The notes under the pieces are model-generated. The model did no database searches, had not been told where the DNA came from, and was given only the letters and a program-made list of their open reading frames with translations. Of a stretch of 36,978 nucleotides of DNA, positions 15,918 to 22,904 are shown piece by piece. The position numbers and the translations under genes are program-made. This DNA comes from a virus. Where the stretch lies: positions 1 through 36,978 of IMG/VR virus record IMGVR_UViG_3300025154_000254. The stretch is one strand, 5' to 3'. Every line of letters starts with the position of its first letter. Positions within the stretch are counted from its first letter, which is position 1.

Positions 15918-16578
15918 TTAAACTGATCGAGTTGCACGTAGATTCATGATCCACGCATCATTGGTTATACGAGGGCATTCGGCAAATTTATAGCCTACGC
16001 TAGCATTTAATGCGAGTGGATCAGAATATATAGGTGGCCTATAAATAAAGGATGCACTATAACCATCTTGTTCAATACATGCAAATGCTTCCATACCACA
16101 ACAGGAAATGTTGTAGATATTAGCATTGTTTGCTGAAGCGCCAGGAATAACAGAACCAATAGATGAAACAAGGAATCTGATGTTACCAATAGCTCCCCAT
16201 TCAGCGTCTAGAGCGTTCATAGGAGATGGGTACTGGTTTTTATGTATAAACCCAGGAACTGCATCAAGATCTCCTGTAAGATTAGTATTACACATACCAA
16301 AGTATGCACTTCTTACAGGGGCTGTACCGAACTTGTTCTGCCCTTCGATATTATCTAAGATGGTATAGGCGTTATTGTTAAGTAATGTACGTACTACCTC
16401 ATCAACATCATACCGAGATATCTCAGTAGGAGTATCAGCACTAGTACCGCCTGTACAGTTAATAAATGATGCTGTTGATGCAAGCATATCACGAGTTAAC
16501 TGATCTTCTGTCTGCCGCAACGAAACCGCCAAACGAGCTGCTGCCTCGTTTAAAACCGGATCTTGGCTCTGCAATGTG
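15918..16578 (-). CDS. Major capsid protein, exon 2 (C-terminal two thirds)
   Basis: The reading frame begins in-frame with TLQSQDPVLNEAAARLAV and continues SLRQTEDQLTRDMLA, a signature of N4-gp56-like capsid proteins. It then runs through CNTNLTGDLDAVPGFI, NIRFLVSSIGSVIPG and ends at MNLRATRSV. No normal start codon or ribosome-binding site lies in front of it, and a stop precedes the homology, so it is not an independent gene. The missing N-terminus is encoded at 17354-17640 beyond a group I intron. Joining the two gives about 315 aa. The exact 3' splice site is approximate: I place it after the G at 16579 because a group I intron ends in G and this keeps the frame. The ordered blocks forming the HK97-like fold cannot be mapped by eye. 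Confidence 0.8.
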
Positions 16579-16721
16579 CATTACTATTACTTTTTAGTGA
16601 CCTAATAATTTTCTATTAGGCGGGATATGCCTCTTCGGGTTCTCCTCTTATAGTCTCCTATAAGATTAGACTGTCGCTTCATCTAAAGATGTCCACTCGC
16701 CTCAGTCGTTCACGCTAGACA

Positions 16722-17209
16722 TTTAAATAATTTTATGTTACGCCATACCCATAAAGAAAGGTATGCGATGTTTGATCATGATACAATAGTTTATATGGCT
16801 GGTATTATAGATGGAGAAGGCAGCCTCCAGGTAGAAATCCAAGGAGTATGCGCTTCCAGAAAAACAGATTATTATTCAGTACGTCTTATTATTATCAACA
16901 CAGATAAAAATCTTATGGATTGGTTAGTTAAAAACTTCGGAGGCAAAATACATTTAAGAAAACTAATGCCAAAACGTAAGCAATGTTATCATTGGGCAAT
17001 CTTTTCATCTGATGCTGAAGCCATACTAAAAGCATGTCTTCCTTATATGATAGTTAAAAAACCACAAGCTAAGTTACTTATTGAATTCATGCATAGCAAG
17101 CCAGAAGGTAAATATTATATCACTGCAGAAATTCAAGAACATCGACGGTTTTTGTATAAAAAGATGAAAGAATTAAATCATACTTATGGTCGTCATAAAA
17201 TTATTTAAA
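16722..17209. repeat. 16-bp inverted repeat framing the endonuclease gene
   Basis: TTTAAATAATTTTATG at 16722-16737 and CATAAAATTATTTAAA at 17194-17209 are exact reverse complements. The right arm contains the stop codon of the endonuclease gene (17206-17208). In intron RNA the arms would pair and lift the whole gene out of the catalytic core as one long stem-loop, which would let the ribozyme fold despite the insert. The pattern could also be the scar of the insertion event. Confidence 0.85.
16768..17208 (+). CDS. LAGLIDADG homing endonuclease, antisense in capsid intron
   Basis: This 146-aa protein has one LAGLIDADG-type motif, YMAGIIDGEGSL, at about residues 9-20, so it should act as a homodimer. 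Later parts fit the family: DKNLMDWLVKNFGGKIHLRK, and HWAIFSSDAEAILKACLPYMIVKKPQAKLL, the common pattern of intron-encoded DNA endonucleases. I chose ATG 16768, which has AAAGG about 6 bases upstream; an in-frame ATG at 16735 lies inside the inverted-repeat arm. The enzyme probably cuts intron-less capsid alleles to drive intron homing. It lies on the strand opposite to the intron and capsid gene, so it needs its own plus-strand promoter, which I cannot identify. Confidence 0.85.
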   Translation: MFDHDTIVYMAGIIDGEGSLQVEIQGVCASRKTDYYSVRLIIINTDKNLMDWLVKNFGGKIHLRKLMPKRKQCYHWAIFSSDAEAILKACLPYMIVKKPQAKLLIEFMHSKPEGKYYITAEIQEHRRFLYKKMKELNHTYGRHKII

Positions 17210-17353
17210 CCCTTGCGCCTTGTTGCCCTCGTCTTTACGTTAGGGGATCCAAGTCAATCAGAGCGGATTTAAAGCAGGCCGTAGCCTTGCAAAACCGAGA
17301 ATTTCAAAGAACTTTTAGTTAACCTGCTCATTCAATACAATATACGTCTTTGT

Positions 17354-17640
17354 TATTGAACTGTTACGGCACGTCTACCGTAGAATGAAATTTTTGCATC
17401 TATATCAAGTGCACTTAATGTTTGCGGAGGAGGAGTTACGCCTGTATTGCCCAGCGGAACCATAGCCGTAGCTAATGGATTATACCGCCGCATACGAAGC
17501 GTGGTACCACCATTACGCGGCATATTTTTCATCATCGCAGGAATTTTGTGAATCATATTAGGGACAGGGACGCTCAAAAGTTTATAACTAAAACTTTGTT
17601 GCACCGGAGCTGACATCACACTAGTTGTAGTAATTGCCAT
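17354..17640 (-). CDS. Major capsid protein, exon 1 (N-terminal part)
   Basis: These 95 codons encode the N-terminal arm of an N4-gp56-like capsid protein: SYKLLSVPVPNMIHKIPA (about 18-35), RNGGTTLRMRRYNPLATAMVP (about 42-62), GNTGVTPPPQTLSALDID, and KISFYGRRAVTV just before a TAA. In family members the text continues through a short strand into LxSQDPVLNE, which is the start of exon 2, so the TAA is intronic. AAGG precedes the ATG about 8 bases upstream. A long structured leader and a promoter-like sequence lie upstream. The last few codons are uncertain because the splice site is. Confidence 0.8.
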
Positions 17641-17670
17641 AAAAAGCCTTAAGTAAAAAAAAGCTGCGAA

Positions 17671-17808
17671 CAGAACTGTAGTTCTGCATCACAACGATAT
17701 GTATACTTAAGAATGACGAGTTCTAACGTACGTCATGAGCTGGTGATCGCTCAATACACCATAAGATAGAGCCGTAGCTCTTTATCAATCGATGGAAGCG
17801 AGCCCATC
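17671..17808 (-). other. Capsid mRNA leader with five consecutive hairpins
   Basis: Read from the predicted start of transcription, the untranslated leader contains five stem-loops: GATGG/CCATC (17791-17808), AGAGC/GCTCT with a TACG loop (17768-17781), TGAGC/GCTCA (17736-17753), TGACG/CGTCA (17714-17735) and CAGAACT/AGTTCTG (17671-17686). After the last comes TTTTTTTT about 9 bases on, then the ribosome-binding site. The stems are short but regularly placed and all exact. They may stabilise the abundant capsid mRNA or control readthrough into it. Chance cannot be excluded for single 5-bp stems. Confidence 0.5.
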
Positions 17809-17821
17809 TAACGCTATAAAT

Positions 17822-17851
17822 AGTATAGAACGTGTATTAATGATAAGGCAA
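17822..17851 (-). promoter_or_regulatory. Candidate sigma-70 promoter for the capsid gene
   Basis: On the minus strand TTGCCT (17846-17851) and TATACT (17822-17827) are separated by 18 bases, matching 4 of 6 and 5 of 6 consensus positions. Transcription would begin near 17815, just before the five-hairpin leader of the capsid gene. A strong terminator-like hairpin lies directly upstream (17871-17906), which would isolate capsid expression from the scaffold transcript. Confidence 0.5.
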
Positions 17852-17870
17852 CCAGAAGATTATTAACTAA

Positions 17871-17906
17871 ACATGGAGCTATAGGTATTATCCTATAGCT
17901 CCATGT
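17871..17906. terminator. 15-bp stem hairpin between scaffold and capsid
   Basis: ACATGGAGCTATAGG pairs exactly with CCTATAGCTCCATGT around a 6-base loop. In the minus direction TTAGTTAATAATC follows, a loose U-rich tail. It is the strongest structure in the 611-bp gene-free gap 17641-18252 and probably ends the scaffold transcript just upstream of the capsid promoter. Confidence 0.6.
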
Positions 17907-18252
17907 GTTTGTGGTTCACGTATCTGAATCTCTGCTATCGTAGCTGTAGCAGGCTCACAACAACGTAAGTATATGTACTATACAAGATTAAATGGATCTA
18001 GTGAAGGGTTACTCTCCACTAGATCCACAGTTAGCTAGATCAAGGAATCACCAAGGGCTAGCAGATATTTTAATTTACCAACCTAGCAAGATACATACGC
18101 AAGGTAATAACGTAGCAATAGGAGGTATAAACTCTTTACTCGCTAGGCTGGCATAAGATAGGGGCCAGATGTACGACTAGCCCCTATCCAAAAGGAGAGT
18201 ATGATGAAGCACCAGACTCATTACGTAGTATATAGCAGCTAGGGAAGCCAGG
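17907..18252. other. Remainder of the scaffold-capsid gap with two more hairpins
   Basis: No reading frame of supported coding character lies here. TGGATCTAGTG (17993-18003) pairs with CACTAGATCCA (18017-18027), and GATAGGGGC (18157-18165) pairs with GCCCCTATC (18180-18188). On the plus strand there are Shine-Dalgarno-like runs (AGGAGG at about 18120 and AAGGAGAG at 18191), the latter before a 13-codon frame (18201-18242). The purpose of such a long spacer in a compact genome is unclear; it may be a remnant of a lost gene or a transcript-processing zone. Confidence 0.5.
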
Positions 18253-19119
18253 CTACGCTCTTTTTTTAATTTCTTGCATTTCTTTCCAGATACTTTTCTT
18301 TAATTCATCCGTTAATCCATTGGCAAACGCATTAGCATTAGATAACGGAGTATCACCTTGTTGAGGAGATAAGCTAGCCATAGGACGTGGCTTAGCCATG
18401 TTTTTCTTAACCAATGCTTTATCTTGATCATAATTAGATGTAGCTCCTGTAGACTCATTAAGATTAAGAGTCTTAATATAGTCATAAACCAAAATCGCTG
18501 CTGAATAAGCATCCGTTTGATTATTAAGAACATAAGTTAAATCTGGACGTTCCATTTTTAAAAGCTCGATATTGTCCTTAGTTACTACACGATCGAAATC
18601 TGGATACTGAGCTTTGACACGAGATTCAACCAATATATCTGCAGATTGTTTTTTGTAAGACGCTAATTCTTGTTGTTGTTGGCGTAGTGCTTTGCTTAAC
18701 CTTTTTACGGCTTTATTTACCACCTTGCCTTCAACTAATGCATCATCTGCTACACCCGCATCTTCATCTTCTTCTAATATAGGCTGAGATACTGGTACAG
18801 ATGGTTTGTGCAATGCTTGTTGAGCTAACATTTCTCTAAAAACGCGTTGGTATTCGGCGTTGTCCCGTTCGAGGCGTTCAGATTTCTCGCGTAATGCACG
18901 AAAATTCCTAGCGGTTGAGGTTTCTTTAATCTCTTGGATAGGTTGCGTCTCAATTGATCCTTGTTCTTTTTCTGTTATTATCTGCTCTGCAGGGTCTTGA
19001 ACAGGTGCAAATTGTGGGGCGAGTTGTGGGGCATCGGTGTTAGGTGAAGTTGTCTCTTGTTGAGCTAGTAATTGTTGTTGTTGTCTTAGTTCTGGGGGCA
19101 TTTGATTAGTTATATCCAT
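18253..19119 (-). CDS. Scaffolding protein
   Basis: This 288-aa protein is highly charged and helical, Gln/Glu-rich, with no hydrophobic core at the N-terminus (QQQQLLAQQETTSPN). A coiled-coil region follows (about 65-105, ALREKSERLERDNAEYQRVF), then an acidic block (EEDEDAGVADD) and a second helical stretch (KAVKRLSKALRQQQQELASY). The C-terminus is a short helix (LTDELKKSIWKEMQEIKKRA), as in internal scaffolds that bind capsid through a basic C-terminal helix. It lies between portal-side genes and the capsid gene. The call fits position and composition; no clear sequence family can be named. Confidence 0.7.
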   Translation of the reverse strand: MDITNQMPPELRQQQQLLAQQETTSPNTDAPQLAPQFAPVQDPAEQIITEKEQGSIETQPIQEIKETSTARNFRALREKSERLERDNAEYQRVFREMLAQQALHKPSVPVSQPILEEDEDAGVADDALVEGKVVNKAVKRLSKALRQQQQELASYKKQSADILVESRVKAQYPDFDRVVTKDNIELLKMERPDLTYVLNNQTDAYSAAILVYDYIKTLNLNESTGATSNYDQDKALVKKNMAKPRPMASLSPQQGDTPLSNANAFANGLTDELKKSIWKEMQEIKKRA

Positions 19120-19125
19120 GAGATC

Positions 19126-19656
19126 CTAGGAAATAAGAAGGGGTGAGTGTTCTTGTTCATTGTTTAATTTTTTAGCTAGTTTGATTAAGTCGCCATTATA
19201 AAATCTAAATATGTAAGCGAGCAGATTTTGTTCTTCTTTAACGACTTCATTGGCATGTTCTATGAGATATTTGCAGGCATCTCTGCAAGGAATGACCCAT
19301 AAAAGAGAAAGTGTTTCTTTGGGCCGATCGTAATAATAAATTGTTTGGTCCCAGTCTGGGCTTGGGCATGCAACTACAAGAACAAAATAATTACGGATAA
19401 CATTGGTTAATAGGCGTTCGCGCTTAGTTATAACCTTTATGTAAAAACTATTAGGGAAAATCGAACGACCTTTTTGGATGCTTTCATAGATATTCTGTTC
19501 ATAATCTTTATGCATCTCGCGTTCAAGTTCTATAGGATTTCGAGACGGAGATGTTTGTTCTGCTGCTTTTATAGCTGATTCGCCTACAGTAGGGCGTAAT
19601 TTTTCTCTGGTAGATGATGATGATACATGGGGCTTCTGTCCATTAAGGTCGCTCAC
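19126..19656 (-). CDS. Conserved head-module protein of unknown role
   Basis: This 176-aa protein has a disordered Ser/Pro-rich N-terminus (about 1-40) and a globular remainder: LEREMHKDYEQNIYESIQKG, then SFYIKVITKRERLLTNVIRNYF, ACPSPDWDQTIYYYDRP, WVIPCRDACKYLIEHA. The central pattern of FYVxVxTK with SPxYDQTVWYYD and PxxxxxxYLxxNA is familiar from phage head-module proteins, without assigned function. GTG 19656 with AGGAG five bases upstream is the best start, replacing a longer frame from 19689. It ends 6 bases from the scaffold start. Confidence 0.6.
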   Translation of the reverse strand: MSDLNGQKPHVSSSSTREKLRPTVGESAIKAAEQTSPSRNPIELEREMHKDYEQNIYESIQKGRSIFPNSFYIKVITKRERLLTNVIRNYFVLVVACPSPDWDQTIYYYDRPKETLSLLWVIPCRDACKYLIEHANEVVKEEQNLLAYIFRFYNGDLIKLAKKLNNEQEHSPLLIS

Positions 19657-19715
19657 ATTACTCCTCTCATGGGTAGCGATAAGGTACATTAGTTGGAGCT
19701 ACCATATGTGATAAT

Positions 19716-19793
19716 ACTATAAATAGCTATTTATAGTACCAGGTCCCTCAGGAGGAGAACAGTATCAAAATAGGATACAAGAGAGACCTGGTA
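19716..19793. terminator. Palindrome and hairpin between minor head genes
   Basis: A perfect 22-bp palindrome ACTATAAATAG/CTATTTATAGT (19716-19737) is followed by a larger hairpin with 9-bp arms TACCAGGTC (19737-19745) and GACCTGGTA (19785-19793). Both occupy the gap between two minus-strand genes. The palindrome may be an operator or promoter component because CTATAAATAG-like sequence recurs in the gaps before the genes starting at 17640 and 9521. The larger hairpin may act as an attenuator. Confidence 0.45.
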
Positions 19794-19797
19794 TAAT

Positions 19798-20076
19798 TTA
19801 TTTAGGTTTAGCAGCACGTCTTGCTTCAGACAGAGCTATAGCTATTCCTTGTTTTTTGTTAGTGACTGGTTTATTTGTAGAACCTGATTTTAGTTTACCT
19901 GTCTTAAATTCGTGCATAACTTTAGCTACTTTAGCGCTTGTTTGAGCAGTTTTTGTTTTAGGTAGTTTAGGTCTTACTTTACCATTTATAGCAGATTTAC
20001 TCATCGTGACTTTGATTTTGTCCCGTTTAGTTTTAGTTTGCTTACTAGATACAGGGGAACGTTTTAGTTGTTTCAT
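19798..20076 (-). CDS. Small basic protein of the DUF6496 type
   Basis: This 92-aa protein is strongly basic. Its second half matches the small conserved proteins carrying K-V-M-H-E-F-K-x-G-K-L-K-S-G followed by K-x-x-x-N-K-K-Q-x-I-A-I-A-L-S-E-A, which phages and bacteria encode and which are grouped as DUF6496. Its role is unknown; basic residues suggest nucleic-acid or capsid interior binding. The first 45 residues are a Lys-rich linker. It is placed between portal and scaffold genes. Confidence 0.7.
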   Translation of the reverse strand: MKQLKRSPVSSKQTKTKRDKIKVTMSKSAINGKVRPKLPKTKTAQTSAKVAKVMHEFKTGKLKSGSTNKPVTNKKQGIAIALSEARRAAKPK

Positions 20077-20091
20077 AAGATCCTTTTTATG

Positions 20092-20143
20092 ATATAGAGA
20101 GGAGGCATGGAGGATGCTTTTTCATATATCCTCCTCTCTATAT
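20092..20143. terminator. Strong hairpin between two small genes
   Basis: ATATAGAGAGGAGG (20092-20105) pairs perfectly over 14 bp with CCTCCTCTCTATAT (20130-20143), enclosing a 24-base loop. The gap between the flanking minus-strand genes is about 100 bp. In the minus direction the left arm ends close to the ribosome-binding site of the DUF6496-like gene, so the structure may regulate its translation as well as transcription. Confidence 0.55.
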
Positions 20144-20177
20144 AAGTAGTCTTTATAGAGAGCTACTGTTATTTAGA

Positions 20178-20321
20178 TTAGCGCATCTGCACTGTCTCTT
20201 CAAACGTTAAGCGTTTATCCTTTGAAGTTTTTTTATGTTTTTTCATCTTACCAAATGGCTTACCTAAGATTTTTTCTGCGATCTTTTTGGTTTTGCCTGG
20301 TATGCGTAACATGGTAGGCAT
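20178..20321 (-). CDS. Short basic protein, coupled to upstream gene
   Basis: This 47-aa protein is Lys-rich (PGKTKKIAEKILGKPFGKMKKHKKTSKDK) and not recognised. The longer frame from 20384 would overlap the upstream gene out of frame by 62 bases. The ATG at 20321 lies right after the upstream stop (TAATATG), so coupling explains its weak ribosome-binding site. It could bind nucleic acid or the capsid interior; nothing more can be said. Confidence 0.45.
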   Translation of the reverse strand: MPTMLRIPGKTKKIAEKILGKPFGKMKKHKKTSKDKRLTFEETVQMR

Positions 20322-20322
20322 A

Positions 20323-20658
20323 TTAATACTTTGAAGGATAGCGTTCGTGTTTGATCTTACGACCATCGCGTTTATTTTGCTCATCTACGCCTTTTATAGT
20401 GTCATCTAGTTCATAACTAGCCCCTGAAGTAGTAGGATATGCCTTAAAAATAACATTTTGTGGCATGTTGGCAAACGATGTCCGATCATCAGGGATCATA
20501 TGCCCTGCTTCACGTTCATCTTCTCTGCGGTTATCATACCCATCATAATAAGATGATCCTAGTTTTTTCATACTTTCTCCATGCTCCATTTCTTCATGAC
20601 GCTCTAAGCGATTAATACGTGTGCTCATCTTATTAGCATAAAACTTCTTTTTTGGCAT
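20323..20658 (-). CDS. Hypothetical small protein next to portal
   Basis: This 111-aa charged protein has MPKKKFYANKMSTRINRLERHEEMEHGES at its start and a mid-protein DDRTSFANMPQNVIFKAYPTT. The second half often appears as a short conserved strand in small proteins beside podovirus portal genes. A GGAGG-like site sits before the ATG. It is likely a minor virion or assembly factor. No motif gives a function. Confidence 0.55.
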   Translation of the reverse strand: MPKKKFYANKMSTRINRLERHEEMEHGESMKKLGSSYYDGYDNRREDEREAGHMIPDDRTSFANMPQNVIFKAYPTTSGASYELDDTIKGVDEQNKRDGRKIKHERYPSKY

Positions 20659-20706
20659 AATGCCTCCTAGTAGTAACGCCCTTATAGGGCAGGTGTATAC
20701 CTCTAA

Positions 20707-22737
20707 CTACCTCATCTGTGACGTCACAGGGGCAGGAGATGTTGGTGTAACTTCAGGAGTTGTTCCTGTAGCTTGCAAAGACTGGGTTAATTTCACGATC
20801 TCTGTGAGATGTTTTAAGTCTATGCCTTCAATTTCTTTAAGTGCTTTAACAAGATCTAAGAATCCTTGTTCTTTATTACGAGCTGCATTAGCATCGCGTT
20901 CACGAGCTTGTGCTTGGTTATCCATAACGCGTGATGTACGTTCCATACCAAGGCCTTCATTAGCTGCAGCAGTAGACATAGCCACTTTAGTCTGAGCTTC
21001 TTGTAATTTGAGCATAGTTTCATCCTGTTTAGCTTGAGCATCAGCAGCTTGTTTTTGCCGTTCTTGGACTTCCTTAACCAAACGAGATTTGTTTTGGATG
21101 GTAGCTGCTTCAAGCAATGCCGCAGGGTCTATATCAACGCCTGCTTCTTTAAGTTGTAGTAGTTGTGCAAAGTTCATCTGTTTTTGAGTAGTGGTGTTGA
21201 ATCCTTCTTCGATCATCACATCATAGTTACCAAAAGCTTTAGAATAAAACTGTTGAGATGGTTCTTCGCCAAGAATGCGTTTCATCTTACCAGGGGTAAA
21301 ATTTGCTTGAATAAGTTTTAGTAACACACGCCCTAATAAGCGTTGAGAGTGATCAAGTTGGTCAAAGAGACGCTGAAGCGTTGTAAGCCCAGCTCCTTGA
21401 CGTAACATAGCTAGAACACCAGCTTTATCATCTATGGCAGACCCAAGTAATTCTTCATTAACACCAGAAATCTGATTAATTTCTTTGGATAATGACTCGG
21501 ATAGAGCCAACATCCCTGGTGGTATATCTGGGGCCCTAATCTGCTCTACATCAGTCATCTGAGCTTCTTCTTTAAGAGCAAGTCCGCGACCTTGGCCTGA
21601 TAAGAACACATCTTTAGGGTTAACTAATGCATTTTCTTTATATTTAAACCCAGAATTGATCTGAGATTCTAGAATATCAAGTTCTATACACCGGCGACGA
21701 TTATAAAGATATTGAGCATCACGTAGTCCGCGTACTACACCTTGTATCCGTTGTGGGAAATAAGGCATTTGTGGTTCATAGTAACCTAAAACAGGTATAA
21801 AGGGATAGATATCTATGCCCATAGGATTAAGACCGTCATACATCACTTTACCTTGAACTACTATAGCCATTTTCACCGTAGAAACATCTTGATCTATTTC
21901 TATAATTTGTGGATATCGGCTTAAAAATGCTACTAACGCAGGTTCGTCTGTAGATTTCCATTCAAGACATTCTCCTGTTTGTGTATCTATTAACATCTTC
22001 TGGGGACGAGATGATTTGTACCAAAACTCATCATAAGTAAGTAAGTTCTTCATACCGTAGTTATAGTTTTCAGTCATAAACTGAAACTTACCATCACGAT
22101 TATCATGGCCCTGCAACCCCATAATCTCTTCACTATAACCAGACAATAGAGACAAGCACTCTCGCTTAGTTAAATACGATCGCTTCCATAAAGCATTACA
22201 ATCAGATAGATCTGCTTTTCTGAAAAATGGATCTATTAAAAATGAATTATAGGAGCAATTATCTACCTTAATATCTCCAGAAATAGGATCGCTACGATGA
22301 TCAACCCATACTTGCAATAGATTCATACCAGTAACTAAAGCACCATGGAAAGCATCTGAAATAGTCTCAGATATGCCCTCTCGTTGGTTTAACCACATAA
22401 ATGTTTTAGTAAACTGGTCTGCAGTAGGAGCATCAGCATTTTCTACAGGTGTAGCAATAGTAGACTTGCGATTTCGTCGTTGGTACCCACCTATCATTTC
22501 AATAGTAGGGCGTATACGATTAAAATTAAATTGCTTACGACGATTTAACGGGAGGTTGCCATAGAGATCATTCCACATGGTCTGATCGCCTGCTTCGAAC
22601 CTAGTATCTGTATCTGCTTCACCCCAAAACGACTGGTTAATGGTTATAGATTCAGCATAAAATGCTTCCATCCTTGCTAATACATCTCTATGACTTTCGC
22701 TAGCATAGGCGCTACCAAACTGAGGAAATAATGGCAT
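20707..22737 (-). CDS. Portal protein (P22-like family)
   Basis: This 676-aa protein has the hallmarks of the large P22-type portal: NRIRPTIEMIGGYQRRNRKS (about 72-91), VGYY-like stretches such as MGIDIYPFIPVLGYYEPQ, and QGVVRGLRDAQYLYNRRRC (about 325-343), then a long helical barrel part (QISGVNEELLGSAIDDKAG, RQGAGLTTLQRLFDQLD). A Gln/Ala-rich helical C-terminus (about 570-676) fits the barrel. The dodecameric portal forms the entry ring for DNA and docks TerL. GGGAG precedes the ATG. Residues 570 onward have strong coiled-coil character. Confidence 0.85.
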   Translation of the reverse strand: MPLFPQFGSAYASESHRDVLARMEAFYAESITINQSFWGEADTDTRFEAGDQTMWNDLYGNLPLNRRKQFNFNRIRPTIEMIGGYQRRNRKSTIATPVENADAPTADQFTKTFMWLNQREGISETISDAFHGALVTGMNLLQVWVDHRSDPISGDIKVDNCSYNSFLIDPFFRKADLSDCNALWKRSYLTKRECLSLLSGYSEEIMGLQGHDNRDGKFQFMTENYNYGMKNLLTYDEFWYKSSRPQKMLIDTQTGECLEWKSTDEPALVAFLSRYPQIIEIDQDVSTVKMAIVVQGKVMYDGLNPMGIDIYPFIPVLGYYEPQMPYFPQRIQGVVRGLRDAQYLYNRRRCIELDILESQINSGFKYKENALVNPKDVFLSGQGRGLALKEEAQMTDVEQIRAPDIPPGMLALSESLSKEINQISGVNEELLGSAIDDKAGVLAMLRQGAGLTTLQRLFDQLDHSQRLLGRVLLKLIQANFTPGKMKRILGEEPSQQFYSKAFGNYDVMIEEGFNTTTQKQMNFAQLLQLKEAGVDIDPAALLEAATIQNKSRLVKEVQERQKQAADAQAKQDETMLKLQEAQTKVAMSTAAANEGLGMERTSRVMDNQAQARERDANAARNKEQGFLDLVKALKEIEGIDLKHLTEIVKLTQSLQATGTTPEVTPTSPAPVTSQMR

Positions 22738-22758
22738 AGAGATCTCCCAAAGATTACC

Positions 22759-22784
22759 ACTATGAAGTTTTACTGTTTCATAGT
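22759..22784 (-). other. Hairpin in the portal mRNA leader
   Basis: ACTATGAA pairs with TTCATAGT over 8 bp with a 10-base loop, ending about 20 bases before the portal start codon. It may modulate ribosome access or stabilise the transcript. Confidence 0.4.
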
Positions 22785-22818
22785 AATAGTCTAGAAAGAG
22801 TTTCTATAAGAGTGCAAC

Positions 22819-22893
22819 CTTAAGACCTTACCTCAGCGCAATACTTCTTCACCTTAAGATCCTACCTTAGAGTAATACTTCTCTATCTTAAGA
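22819..22893. repeat. Three CTTAAGA elements at exact 34-bp spacing
   Basis: CTTAAGA occurs at 22819, 22853 and 22887, each exactly 34 bases apart. The spacers also match: CCTTACCTCAGCGCAATACTTCT and CCTACCTTAGAGTAATACTTCT are alike. About three helical turns separate the sites, so a protein could bind them on one face. They lie in the gap upstream of the portal operon (minus strand), a position for an operator or activator site. The duplication could instead be passive. Confidence 0.6.
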
Positions 22894-22904
22894 TAAGATC
22901 TTAA

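Larger units (their letters stand above)
16579..17353 (-). ncRNA. Group I intron in the major capsid gene
   Basis: Read on the minus strand, the gap between capsid exons shows a group I core. Near the 5' end, AGCAGG pairs with CCTGCT (P2), then CCGCTC (5' strand of P3), then CCCCTAACG...CGAGGG (P5-like). Near the 3' end, GTGAACGACTGAGG gives the 5' strand of P7 (GACTG), GAGTGG closes P3, CATC-TTTA-GATG is P8, AAGCGA is J8/7, CAGTC completes P7, and CTTATAG-GAGA-CTATAAG is P9. A possible P1 pairs exon end GTTCAATA with TATTGAAT. The homing endonuclease gene lies in the peripheral loop between the halves. Boundaries are uncertain by a few bases: P1 lacks an obvious U-G pair. Confidence 0.8.

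Noticed and set aside
16735-16767. Upstream ATG for the intron endonuclease
   Set aside because: It lies in the inverted-repeat arm, adds a segment not typical of the family, and has no ribosome site, unlike ATG 16768.
18201-18242. 13-codon plus-strand frame with AAGGAGAG upstream
   Set aside because: Too short, antisense to the block and without a downstream gene on that strand; possible leader peptide but no support.
20178-20384. Longer 68-aa frame for the small basic protein
   Set aside because: The N-terminal extension overlaps the previous gene out of frame; the ATG at 20321 is coupled to its stop.
22759-22784. Hairpin as the terminator of the gene at 22905
   Set aside because: It is close to the portal start and lacks a U tract, so a leader role is more likely than termination.
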